Of a DNA stretch of 64,000 bases, positions 48,600 to 59,299 are shown one piece after another. The stretch comes from Gnetum montanum (lineage: Eukaryota; Streptophyta; Gnetopsida; Gnetales; Gnetaceae), in NCBI GenBank assembly GCA_015680685.1, contig MNCI01034697.1, positions 282,759 through 346,758 of the forward strand. The letters run 5' to 3'. Position 1 is the first letter of the stretch, and every line of letters starts with the position of its first letter. The notes under the pieces are model-generated. The model did no database searches and was not told the origin of the DNA. It saw only the letters and a list, made by a program, of their open reading frames with translations. A program made the position numbers and the translations under genes.

Positions 48600-50130
48600 A
48601 GCCCTCAACCAAAATGCACAATCCAAAATTCATAATCTAGGTTTTGGTCAAAATGGATCCAATGACAAAAATGGATCCAGAGAGGCAAATCAAGATAAGG
48701 GGGAAAAAGGAGATCACGATCGCGATCGTGGTCATGAGCATCGAAGAAAGGGTGATAGGCATCAACGCAAAGCAAGTTCCCCTTCTTCTTCCCCTTCATC
48801 ACCATCTTCTTCTTCTTCATCTAGCTCAGATTGTGGTTGCAAAAGAAATAACCATAATGGAGGTGATCGATGGGACCAGAACAATAGAAGGGACCATAAG
48901 GAAAATTGTGATCAAAGATGTGGGCAATCCAAAGAGGCCCATCATCAAGAAAGAAGGGCTAGTAAAGAACATCATAGGCACCATCACCATGGCCTTGATG
49001 AACCTCTACTTGCTGCTCAAGGCATGTTAAACATTGTAGAGGCTGTGAGGATTCCAACAAGGCACATGAAAGATAGCAAATAAAACGGTTGGACATGAAC
49101 AACATCCCTCAGTTTGAGGGAGGATATGATGTTGATATGAAAAATCATCTTCAGGTCTTTCGAGATGCATGTCCCTTGCAAAATATTGAAAATGACTAGC
49201 AGAAGCTGAAATTATTTCCAAGGACACTCATAAAGGAAGCAGAAAATTGATACTGATCCTTGGAGTACGATGTTAGAATTGTTCAATGATAAATATCAAA
49301 CATACTCTTGAGTATCCAAGGAAGCATATCCAAGGGTGGAAATAAGAAAAACCATGAGCCCTTGGATGTTGCTATTGGTCGATACTACTCTCTGTTGCAT
49401 AGGTGCCCTGGCCATGGATACTCTCAGCTTCATCAACTTCACCATATCATAGATGGATTGTGGTCTAAAATAAGGAATCTGTAAAATCCAAAAATTAATT
49501 GAGTAGGTAGCCAAGGAGGAGGAAGAATTGAGAAAATGAGAAAGTGTAGATAAATACAACAGGGACCCTTCTATCCGCAAAGGGGGTTTAATTTTATGAT
49601 AGTGAAGATGAATTAACAAAATATGAGGTGGCTAATCAGAAAACCTTGCCACTCAAAAAATTGCAATTAGAAATTACAGCTAAGGTTGATTAGTTATGGG
49701 ACTCCATGGACAATAGGTTTTAAGCTATCTTAAAAATTACTAAAGAGTCCAAGGAGCTAAGTCGTGAGCGTGAGCACCAAAGACGTAAGAAAGCTGAACA
49801 TGCCATATCTAAGGATAAAGGTAAAATGGCTATGATAAATATGGTTGTGGATAATGACTCAAATAATTATTGCAGTTGTGACGTCTATCAATATAAACAT
49901 CCTAAGGGATGTTTCCTAGTTGTGTCACACTTGTAGGAATCTGGGGTGTATGCCTTACATCCACAACTTGCACAAAGGAAAACACCCAAAAGATTGCCTT
50001 ATCCATAAGGCAATCCTTAACAGTTCCACCAACCACAGTAGTACTATGCAAGTGAAACTCCATCATAGCCCTACGAATTATACCAATAGTGGCAGCAACC
50101 ATAATTTTGGGCATTCCACCTCCAAGATAG
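48600..50130 (+). pseudogene. E4 Gag
   Basis: The N-terminal part is His/Arg/Asp-rich and then a Ser run (about 48.7-48.83 kb), as in E1. DEPLLAAQGMLNIVEAVRIPTRHMKDSK follows near 48.99-49.08 kb and is shared with E1 and E5. The core block HEPLDVAIGRYYSLLHRCPGHGYS...HHIIDGL lies at 49.35-49.46 kb in another frame. The knuckle CDVYQYKHPKGC lies in 49871-49912, with the second Cys of the CX2CX3HX4C pattern replaced by Tyr. The frame is broken by stops and at least one shift. Confidence 0.75.
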
Positions 50131-50679
50131 CAATACCCTTACCAACAACTAGATCCCTATGGTTACTATGTTTAGTAACCTTCATCTCTTCGAGATTCCT
50201 TCAGTCATGTTGGTACTTACCAACCTCACCACTACCCTTCCGAAGTGTACTAATCACCTATCCAACGAGGGATGCCACATACTATCATCATGCACCTCCT
50301 ATTCCTGCACCTACTCCTCCATCACCTACATAGCTACCACCTACTCTATTCATACAGGGTGAACTGCCTACCCAACAATAATAAAGAAATGCTACAAGGG
50401 TTGTTAATCTACAACTAATTAATCCACCAAGTGGGTCGAAACCACAAACAAAGAAAAGATCCTTCTTTTGACCTCGCAGTCCACTGAAGCCCATTGATAC
50501 ATTAGTGGTTGGTAATCCTACTCCTCCACCTTCCTCTGTCTTACCTTCATTCGAGTCCTCTTCAAACCAAAATCCTTCTCGAATCGTTAATGTATTGTTG
50601 ACCCATGTTGTATCTGATCGGATTCAAGCTGGTAACTTGCCCAGAAAGTTAACTGATCCTAGGAGTCCCCTAGTATATT

Positions 50680-51081
50680 TGCAAATTGCTAGGAATGAGC
50701 CTTGTAAAGCTCTTCGGTTCCGATGTTAATCTAATCTCGCATGAGATGTACATAATGTGGAACCTTCCTCCCTTAAAGAAGAGCAACATTCAGCTGAAAC
50801 TAGTAGACCAGTCCATCACTGTTCCATTAGGATTGGTAGAGAACATCATAACCACCATTTGTGAACGGTCATATCTCGTCGACTTCCTAGTAATCAAGGT
50901 GGAGAACTGTAAGGGAAACTTCCCAATTATTATGGGAAGGACATGGTTAAGCACTGTTGATGCCAAAATGAACATTAAAGATCTTTCCTTGGAGATATCA
51001 AAAGAAAATAAATTTGGAAAGATCAAGAAGAAGAGGGTTTTATGTATCATGTACAATGATTCAGGGTGTCATTATGTATAA
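50680..51081 (+). pseudogene. E4 retropepsin-like protease
   Basis: Open from 50686 to 51081. Reads LFGSDVNLISHEMY (the catalytic Asp-Ser-Gly loop is damaged), VDQSITVPLGLVENI, FLVIKVENCKGNFP and IIMGRTWLSTVDAKMNIKDL. It aligns over its length with the E1 protease. The region between gag and this domain (50.1-50.68 kb) is Pro/Ser-rich and open in several frames. Confidence 0.75.
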
Positions 51082-51589
51082 AAGTTATGGTCAGTAAAGC
51101 AAACATCTATCTCTACACACAAGCAGTATGCACCAGAAGCTAAAATTCAAAGATGTTTGTACACAGCAACCACAAAATAGGAAGGCACCCAATGGTTGAC
51201 ACTTGATTCTAGCAGTAGTACATTGTGCATGGAACCTATTGAGGACCTAATGTACAAATATGTTGTAAGTATGAATGAACTTCAATAAGTTCATCACCAA
51301 CTCTTTGAATGAGCAAATGATTATGTCAATTGGAGAGAGCTAAAGATTCCTGACAATTTTAGGCAAGAACCCCTTGATTTAAGACACTACTATGTATTCT
51401 TAAAAAATGGAAGGCCCATCATTATTAATGCTAAGCTTACTATAGAACAAAAGAAAATGTTGATAAAGGTTGTGGAAAAATGATCAGTAGCCTTTACCTG
51501 GTCATATTCCAAGCTCACTGGGATAAATCCAAGAATATGCTAGCACCAGATATACACTGACCCCACCGTTAAGCCAAAATTATAACCAC

Positions 51590-52235
51590 AATGGCATTTG
51601 AATTCCAAATTAAAGCAGATTATTAAAGAGGAGGTTGAACAACTACTCAAGGCGAAATTCATCTACCCTATCACAGATAGTGAGTGGGTCAGTCCACACA
51701 TGATTGTACCCAAGAAAGAAGGCAAATGGTGAGTGTGCATCGACTTCTAGCTGCTCAACATGGCAACTTTCAAAGATCATTTTTCATTGCCTCTTGTCGA
51801 CCAAGTGCTAAATATCATTGTTGGGCACAACTATTACAGATTTCTAGATAGTTATAGTGGCTATAACAAAATTTGGATTACACTAGAGGACCAGGCAAAG
51901 ATAACTTTTACAAGTCCTTGGGGAACTTTTGCTTACCGTCAAATGCCATTCAGTCTATGTAATGCCCCAGCCACATTTCAACGATTAGTCCTAAGCATTT
52001 TCCAACAACAGATCAGTAGTAGGGTAAAAGTTTTTATAGATGATATTTTTACCTATGAAGCTATGTTTGAGCAAGCCTTGAAATGTCTTGAGCGGGTGTT
52101 AAAACAATGTGTTGAAATAAACCTCTAGCTCAATTGGCAAAAGAGCCATCTTATGGTCTAAGAAGGCATAGTCTTGGGGCACCATATTTCAAAAGCAAGA
52201 ACCGAGGTGGACCCTAAAAAAATAAGGATCATACG
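51590..52235 (+). pseudogene. E4 reverse transcriptase
   Basis: SEWVSPHMIVPKKEGKW near 51.69 kb, then an open stretch 51760-52128 with HFSLPLVDQVLNII, FLDSYSGYNKI (first catalytic Asp kept), SPWGTFAYRQMPFSLCNAPATFQ and VFIDDIF (FIDD at 52033-52044). The thumb GHHISKARTEVDPKKI ends near 52.23 kb and joins directly to LMILQEFDFTMVDR. In E1 the corresponding segments lie on either side of RNase H. Stops are present outside the open stretch. Confidence 0.88.
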
Positions 52236-52330
52236 GTGACTCATGATTTTGCAAGAGTTTGATTTCACAATGGTAGATCGAAATGCTGTGGAGAATGTGG
52301 TTGCAAATCACTTATCGTGACTAAGATGGA
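52236..52330 (+). pseudogene. E4 junction where RNase H is deleted
   Basis: The sequence reads LMILQEFDFTMVDRNAVENVVANHLS directly after the RT thumb. In intact relatives this segment follows the RNase H domain. No CDAS-type motif is present. Confidence 0.7.
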
Positions 52331-52489
52331 CAACAAGAAGAAAGAGAGCTCCTTATCTGATCAATTCCCTAACGAATCTCTCCTTGTAGGGGCTATTAAT
52401 GCACAAACGTCCAATGAACTAAAATGGTATGACACCATCCTCACTTATCTACTCAAGCAAGACCTATTGCAAGGGCTGGACACTAAAAA

Positions 52490-53710
52490 GAAATAACAGT
52501 TTCTTCACCAAGTCAAGCATTTCACGGAAATTAATGGAAACCTTTACAAAGTCTTTCCCAATGGCCTAGTACATTAGTGTGTCCCTAATATAGATTAACT
52601 GTGTGTTCTCTAAGATGCTCATGAAGGCCCTTGTGGAGGCCATTATGCTGGGAGATGCACGGCCATAAAAATCCTTATGGTAGGATATTATTGACCAACA
52701 ATCTTCAAGGATGCACAACAATTTGTCCATGCTTTTGATCATTGCTAGAGGGATGGTGGAATGACAACTCGAATGGAGGGACCACGGCAATGGATTCAAC
52801 CTCTTGAGCCATTCAATATTTGGGGCATTGACTTTATGGGTCCCATTGCATCTTTATCAAATAAAAAGGCATATATCATAGTCATAATTGACTATTTCAC
52901 TAAGTGGGCAGAAGTAGCAACCATCACCAACTGTACATCCACCACTGTTGCTCAGTTTGTACAAAAAAATATCATAAAAAAGTTTGGTGTGCCTTATGTG
53001 TTAATTTCTGATAATGAAACTCATTTTACAAGTGCCACTTTCTGAAAATTGATACAGCGCTCAGGGGTTGAGTATAAGCTCACAACACCATATCACCCCC
53101 AAGCTAATAGTCAAGTTTAGGTCACTAATTGGGAGATTACAAAAATTCTAACGTGCACCATCAGCAAATACCAAAGGGACTAGAGCACAAAATTAAATGA
53201 TGTCCTTGGGGCCTATCGCTTCACATGAAAGCTTCCCATAGGTTATTTTTCTTATGAGCTCATGTATGGAAAACTACCAACACTACCCATCCAATCCAAG
53301 CTTCGTACACTCTCTACAACCTATGACCTTGACCTAAATCTAAGTCTAGTGCTAAAAGAAAAATTAATGAACCTCAACTTGCTAGACAAAAATTGGTTAA
53401 TAGCCCTATCATCCAACGAAATGCATAAGGAATTTAACAAGAAACACCATGACCTCAAAATAAGAAAAGTCAACTTTCAACCAGGAGACAAGGTTCTCTA
53501 TTGGAATCCTACACATGTACCCCAACGAACCAAATTTTAAACGTTGTGGAAAGGACCTTACATTATTGATGAGACTCTTCCATCTAGGGCCATAATCATC
53601 TACATACCTGATACCATAGACAAGAAACAATTAGTCAACATCCAACAAGTAAAACCTTTCCATGAGCCTAGGCCAACCAACTCAACAAACACCTCACCAA
53701 ATGGATAACC
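52490..53710 (+). pseudogene. E4 integrase
   Basis: The zinc-binding part is decayed (DAHEGPCGGHYAGR near 52.62 kb). The core is open at 52761-53045: IWGIDFMGPIASL, VIIDYFTKWAEV (first Asp kept) and LISDNETHF (second Asp kept). The segment with the catalytic Glu, near 53.12 kb, reads HPQANSQV then a stop where E1 has AEV, so Glu is lost. The C-terminal part (LALSSNEMHKEFNKKHHDL, GDKVLYWNP, NIQQVKPFHEP) runs to about 53.71 kb. Confidence 0.87.
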
Positions 53711-54434
53711 ATGCTCAATCTTTTGGATCTCCCCCTTACAACTCAATCATGGGGGAGATGGTCACCTATACTAACACTTTATGTGGCTCCTTAGTCTTTT
53801 GACTTTTTTTTTTTACACATTTTTGGTTTTACAAATTTTTGTTTTCATATTCTTTGTTTTACATATCTATTTTACATCTTTTTGTATTTTAGATTATTGA
53901 TCTTTTCTAAGTTTTTCTTTTACACCATCATTAATATATTTGATAATTATTACATAATATTTTACTTTATTTTATATCTTCTTGTGTTTGATGTGTTTCT
54001 CTACTCTTTTTGCTAATAAGGTGTCAAGTACAATGGTAATGTGCTACTCAATGATGGTATGTTTTATTTGTAATTTGATTGTTGATGTCTGGTTTCTGAC
54101 TTTAAATGTCATTACTAACTGGGACATGGTTTCTTTTCATGTAATAGGTAGTGAGTCCACATCATCCACCCACCCACATACTCTGGTTTTCCTTGTTTTA
54201 GAAACGTGTAGTCCCTTCTTCATTAATGCAACTTTAATAAATTGATGACTTGTGTTGTTTCTGGAATTGGGAAGGAATCAAAGGTTTGGATAGGGTGTGG
54301 CTTCAAAGGGATGTGGTATTCTTCATGCCTTTCTATTTTCCTATGTGCAGGAATGTTCTTGTGAGCTTCTCACCGTTCCACATCATTTCACAATAGGAAG
54401 TCAAATAAGTCCTTGCATGGTGTAGCCCTCAACA
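53711..54434 (+). other. E4 post-integrase spacer
   Basis: Begins with a short MGEMVTYTN-type frame, then a T-rich tract (53.79-53.97 kb). A conserved block around 54.12-54.42 kb follows, with GGTAGTGAGTCCACATCATC and CTTGCATGGTGTAG, matching E1 (minus) at 6.8-7.15 kb. E5 has a parallel spacer at 57.45-57.9 kb. Non-coding. Confidence 0.65.
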
Positions 54435-54455
54435 AGAGAGAGAGAGAGAGAGAGA
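54435..54455 (+). repeat. (GA)n microsatellite at the spacer-LTR B junction
   Basis: About ten AG units. The E1-like spacer ends here and LTR B begins 22 bp later. It could act as a polypurine tract, or mark a rearrangement junction. Confidence 0.8.
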
Positions 54456-54477
54456 TGAGAATTCAAAGCACACCTAA

Positions 54478-55341
54478 TGAATCGTGATTCATCTAGCTAC
54501 GATATCGAACCCACGATATCCGGTACGCGATATCAGACCCACGATATCGAGTACATGATATTGCAGCCCAACAACGATATCGAATACACGATATTGTGAC
54601 TCCTGCATGAGCCTATAAATACACATGTAGGTGCATGAGAGGAGTAAGTCTTGGAAGTTTTAGAAATAGTTAGTTTTAGAAGTTAGTTCATTTTCTTCTC
54701 TCTCAACCCTTTCTCCTAGTGCATGCCCACAGTGTGATGATTATAATTGTACAACATCCTTTATTCGAGTGTGACATACTTGGACACGCACATGACCAGA
54801 AATAAAGATCAAGATTACTTCATCATTGTAGCATTCACTTAGTTCAATTATTTAATTGTTATTATTATTTATTGCTTTCATAGTTAATATCTCTTCACCC
54901 TAAACTCCTTAAACGTGAAATGAGTACGACTTAATCATGAGCATTTAAGTGTGACTACTTGGTAACCCAATAGCATACCTAGGATCTGCGCTTGGTAATC
55001 CCAGTAGTAGTTGTGCACAAGGTCCAAGATATGTACGGATGATTAAGGAACAGATGCTCATCGTACTTAGGCTAGCTTAGACTCTCTTCACCCTTTCCCT
55101 CTTAGGTTAATCAAAGTTATTTCCATCACCCCTAGGAGTAGCACTAGCTTAGGACCACATCATACACCTCACTCTCAACTAAATCATACGTGACAAAGCA
55201 AAAACTAGTCCAAGTGGGAAGACAACGAACTGCAATCAGTAAGTAACTATCTAGATACCACAACTAGCCCATCTACAAAGTTTGAGCAAATCGTACGTGA
55301 AACGCTCATATTCATATGGTTAAGTGTAGGGGTATTCATCA
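54478..55341 (+). repeat. LTR B, 5' LTR of E5
   Basis: Runs from TGAATCGTG to TTCATCA (864 bp). A 14-bp tandem array with GATATC or GATATT at 54501, 54515, 54529, 54543, 54557, 54576 and 54590 precedes the TATA box TATAAATA (54614-54621). The 3' part matches LTR A and the E1 LTR (CATATGGTTAAGTGTAGGGG). A degenerate primer site may follow (ACCGAGGACGATG at 55344), but it is not convincing. Confidence 0.75.
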
Positions 55342-55455
55342 TTACCGAGGACGATGCTAGTTATTTAGATTAGTTACATCATACAAGATCATTGTACCAA
55401 AGTATTTACGATACATCTTTTAGAAAAGAAATTAATTTCAATTAAGTCACACACA

Positions 55456-57380
55456 ATGTCTCTCTCACAAGACTATGATAACACAACAACTAGTAAGGCA
55501 ATTCATTGGAGAACCAATGAACTATATGATAATCAAGATGAAGTGTGGAGTACCCAATCTAATGTAGGGGTTTTCTATAAACATAAATGAAGACATCATC
55601 ATCCCAACTCATGAATGCATAACCTACCCAATGACGATGAACCCCTACTAGCCACTACAAGCCTAACGCAAATACAAGAGGTTGTTCGAATATCCTGTAG
55701 GCATCGCAAGGAAAGCCGTCTACTTAGGCTTAACTTAACCAGCTTTCCTAAGTTTTTAAGAGGCTACGATTTAGATTCGTAACATCAATTACAAGCCTTC
55801 TACGATTCCTGTGCATGGAACAGCATCAATAATGGATGGCAAAAACTTAAGCTCTTTCTTGTGACACTCGTTGGCCACGAAAAGTATGGTATAGGTCTTT
55901 AAAACCAAAATCAATCCGACATTGGCCAACAATGGTAGAACTCTTCAATGAAAGATATCAAACTTATGCAAGAGTGTCAACCTTGAGGAGACAAATCCAA
56001 GAATGTAAACAAGCACAACATGAACCCTTGGACATGGCCTTAGAAAGATATTATGCATTATTACACAACTGCCCAGGCCATGAGTTCTCTGAGGAAAGGC
56101 TAATGTACAACATTATTGATGGGCTCCGTAATGAAACAAGGGAGACCCTAGGGATGTATGCCTGAGGTCAACTATACGAGCTACGAACCCATCAATTCCA
56201 AGAGCTTATCAAACGGGTAGCAAAAGATGAAGGAGAAATGGCTAGATGGGAGAATGTTGAAAAATCTCAATGGGACCAAAATCTTACAACAACAAAGGTC
56301 CATGATTATGAAGAGGAGAAATCAACTCACCTCAAGGAGGTGAAACCATCTTTTCCAACACTACAATCATGGGATGAAATTGAGGAAAAGATCAATAAGA
56401 TGATGGAATGGATGCATAAAAAATGTAGAGAATATGCCAACATTATTGGAGGTAGAGTCATAACGAACCAATAAGTAGGATGAAATACCTTTAGACAATC
56501 AAAAAGAAGGGTTGAAAAAAATAAGAGCTTAACTGCCAACCATATGTATCAATGCAACATTTTCCTGTATGATCACCCCAAGGGCCAATGCCCAATCTTA
56601 TTACATTTACATGAGCATTGGGGAAGAATGTTACATCCAAAGTTTGTACAAAAATACTATGTTCAATCACAATGGCAACAATCCTAGTCATTGGGGAGGC
56701 CACCCCCAAACTGGTTATACCCTTCATACCATCCAAACCTAAGTGCTTATCAAGTCCAACATCTTGTTTCCCCAACTAGGTCAACATCCTCTATCTCACC
56801 ACATGATTATTATTCTCCTCAATACTATCAACCCATATCCTCTCCAACACAACCACCACCTTGGATACCTTACACTCCTTCTCAATTTCAAAATTCTCAT
56901 CCTTCACCTCCTTCTACATCACCACCAAGTGTTCCAAAAGGGTTTGCACCACAACAGCAACCCACGAATATTACTTGTGCTTCTGCTGACAACAACGGTG
57001 GGAACTCTCCTCAACATCGAAGGTGCCCCTTCTTTCGACATGACTGTAAGAAGGGATAGCACAACTCTGAGCCCACTGCATCCTCCAACTTAGCACAAGT
57101 TCAACACTGTGGTGCATCCTTCTCCTCGAACTCAATGCCTCATGTTATCTCATCCGAGCCACCAATCAATACTCCAATAACCATGCGGCCTAATGAATCT
57201 ACCTACGAAGGGATACATATCGATCCTTGCATACCATCTTACAATCACGGGTGCCATAGTTGGTCAACCACTCATCAATTGACTACATCTTATAAATTGC
57301 CCCACTATGTTTACTATAATCAAGTATGTGAACCCCACTCAAGGTACATTCCAACCACCACATCAAAAGACACCTAGTGG
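55456..57380 (+). pseudogene. E5 Gag
   Basis: The start at 55456 gives MSLSQDYDNTTTSKAIHW. The DEPLLATTS block near 55.64 kb corresponds to DEPLLAAQG in E4. The core is open at 55932-56165: LFNERYQTYARVS, HEPLDMALERYYALLHNCPGHEFS, MYNIIDGLRNETRETLGMYA. The knuckle at 56553-56591 reads CNIFLYDHPKGQC, that is CX2(C to F)X3HX4C. A Pro/Gln/Ser-rich tail follows (56.69-57.06 kb) and then an open but unrecognised stretch to 57377. A few stops and shifts only; this is the best preserved Gag in the window. Confidence 0.8.
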
Positions 57381-57399
57381 TTCGAATATGACCAAATCC

Positions 57400-58863
57400 C
57401 AATACGTCCAACATGCAAGGTTTCCAACTTTCATTTATTAATCCTTGCCATACTCAACTGTTTAGTTATGGGGGATGCCCCCCATTCTAATAACAAGCAA
57501 GATTAATAAATATTTTTCATTTATTTAATTTTGAAATTTTTGTTTTTCAGTTTTTCATTTTTCAACTTATTGTCTTTTTGTCTTTTTATCTTCTTATCTT
57601 TTTGGTAAGTAATCTCATCTACGAATAAAACACTCATGTGACTCACTGATTGAGGTGTTGTTCTATGTTATCAAGTCTCAGGTGATTAATTTTTTGGACA
57701 GCGGGCCCACAACATTTACTCCCCCATTCTATTAATAAAAGGTTCCACTCTGGGTACAATGATATTCCTAGTCATTAAACTTAAAGCAATTTTGTGCTCA
57801 TTATGCCCAAAGTGAAGAATTATGGACCAAGAAGGAATGACCAGGGTGTGACATCAAGGGGACTTATGGATTCTCTTTGGTGACATCTATGGGAGTTATC
57901 ATGTAGCTTGGTTGTACTAAAATCCTTGTAGATCTAATGAAAAGTGGAAGTAAGAGTAATCAAAAGGCACTTAACTAGAAAAAATACTAGTATTCCAGGG
58001 GGTCCCATTGGAAAGACATGTACCCATGCCTGAAGGTAGGCAGCTTCTCTGGATAAAGCAATACTTCATCCAATAAAAACACAACAAACAATGAGTGCCA
58101 CAATGTAAAATCACTCCTCCCTTGAACAAAACACCTAGTGATCATATGCCTTGCTATCATGATGCTCGTATGGTTGTCCATCATTGGACGAAGCAATGCG
58201 ATGTCACTAATCAGAGGAATGGACTTGGTCCTGATTTTGGAGTGATGGGCAGCTAACACACTAGTCATGCCCTACACGCAAGTATCATTGTGCCCTGAGT
58301 CTGTTACCTCATGTCCTAATCTCTGCAATCCCTTCTACAATTCACCTCACCTTGTTGTTCGTGTAATTGTGACTTGTGACTCAGGTAGCATGGAATTCAC
58401 CTCTCATTGTTGTGATATCTACATGTGTGTGTTTTTTGGAATTGGTATGGATTACATTTAACCCTTCTAATGCCTACGGACATTTTAACATGTGGTTATG
58501 CAAGGGCATTATAGGTTGGAACCTGCTTTGGGGAGGACCCACTTGCGTAACCCTTGTAATTTGCACTTATAACACATCTCCCGCACATCATCTTATACCC
58601 TTTAAGTATTACCAACGTTCTTCTTTCCCTTATCATCCTTTCGGTTCAAACGTTCCTATGTGCTAACACATGTCCTTTTCCCCCCTACTCTTCATGATTT
58701 TCATTGTCAGATTCTACACCATTACACTCTTTGTGCCTTCAGGACTAGTTTGTATTACCTTGGACCCCTTTACATTAACCTACAAGTCCTCAATTTATAC
58801 CTTGGAGTTTCAAAAAATTTAAAAAATTTTGTAAATTTTTCAGGTGCCCTATTTTCAATAGGA
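57400..58863 (+). other. E5 spacer, non-coding
   Basis: Starts with a short frame ending MGDAPHSNNKQD, parallel to MGEMVTYTN in E4, then a T-rich tract and a block shared with E1 and E4. 58.0-58.85 kb has no recognised content. Confidence 0.5.
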
Positions 58864-59035
58864 TGTGATATCAGGTTCCCGATATCGAGTCCGATGTGAT
58901 ATTGGGTCCCTGCTAGTGGGTACGCAATATCACATCCTTAAAAAATATATATATGGACCCCCCCCCCCGTGTATGTCAACATCATTTGTAACTATTCACT
59001 CAGGGGAATTTTTTCAAATTTTCTTCTACGACTTA
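58864..59035 (+). repeat. LTR C, 5' part only
   Basis: GATATC words at 58867 and 58881, GATATT at 58898 and AATATC at 58926, followed by TATATATATA near 58945. This is the same U3 layout as LTRs A and B but a different sequence. A run of about 11-12 C precedes the gap. The rest is lost in the N run. Confidence 0.5.
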
Positions 59036-59066
59036 NNNNNNNNNNNNNNNNNNNNNNNNNNNNNNN
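59036..59066. other. Assembly gap (31 N)
   Basis: Unresolved bases. Nothing can be called. Confidence 0.99.
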
Positions 59067-59299
59067 AATAATAAACATGTGCCAAAAATAATTACATCTC
59101 CTTATCTATACTAGGAAACTAAACTCTAAAACCACCTAAGCAAAGTGGACAAAATATTAAAATCTTTTGGGGACATTTCCATAAGAATTCCTAACTTTAA
59201 AATCACATGAAATCAGAACAAACTCATTAAGGTAAGAAGTAAGGTATAACTTAACTTTGGTAAGCAACCTTACTAATGATTAGCCCTGTGTGATTGTAG
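59067..59299 (+). other. Unassigned leader before the extra ORF
   Basis: AT-rich, with AAGGTAAGAAG and TTGGTAAGCAA words that could be splice donors, ending in the acceptor-like TGTGATTGTAG just before the ATG. Confidence 0.3.

Larger units (their letters stand above)
47192..54477 (+). mobile_element. E4: Athila-like Ty3/gypsy element, RNase H deleted
   Basis: Plus-strand element with 5' LTR, tRNA-Asp-type primer site, gag, protease, RT and integrase. RT thumb sequence runs straight into the segment that normally follows RNase H, so about 200 codons are missing. After integrase comes the family spacer, which stops at a (GA)n run and is followed by LTR B. LTR B is only partly similar to the E4 5' LTR, so it may not be its true partner. 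No extra ORF lies between integrase and LTR. Confidence 0.82.
54478..59035 (+). mobile_element. E5: pol-less Athila-like element retaining gag
   Basis: LTR B is followed by gag (55456 onward) and then, with no protease, RT or integrase, by the family spacer (T-rich tract at 57.5-57.6 kb and the block CAGGGTGTGACATCAAGGGG near 57.85 kb). A new LTR starts at 58864 and runs into a gap. Its U3 differs from LTR B, so the right boundary is uncertain. It fits the description of terminal-repeat elements that keep only GAG. Confidence 0.6.

Noticed and set aside
48605-48820. Minus-strand Asp/His/Arg-rich ORF
   Set aside because: It is the shadow of the low-complexity N-terminal part of the E4 Gag on the plus strand.
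54501-54595. Short regular repeats as a CRISPR-like array
   Set aside because: The 14-bp period is far too short, there are no spacers, and the array sits in the U3 of a plant LTR beside a TATA box.
47192-55341. E4 as a standard element with LTR A and LTR B as its two LTRs
   Set aside because: The two repeats share only blocks and the layout. They differ too much for a pair that was identical at insertion when compared with the still-open RT and integrase stretches. Kept as uncertain.
56743-57093. Leu/His-rich plus-strand frame beside the E5 Gag tail
   Set aside because: It overlaps the Pro/Gln-rich Gag tail in another frame and has no independent signal.
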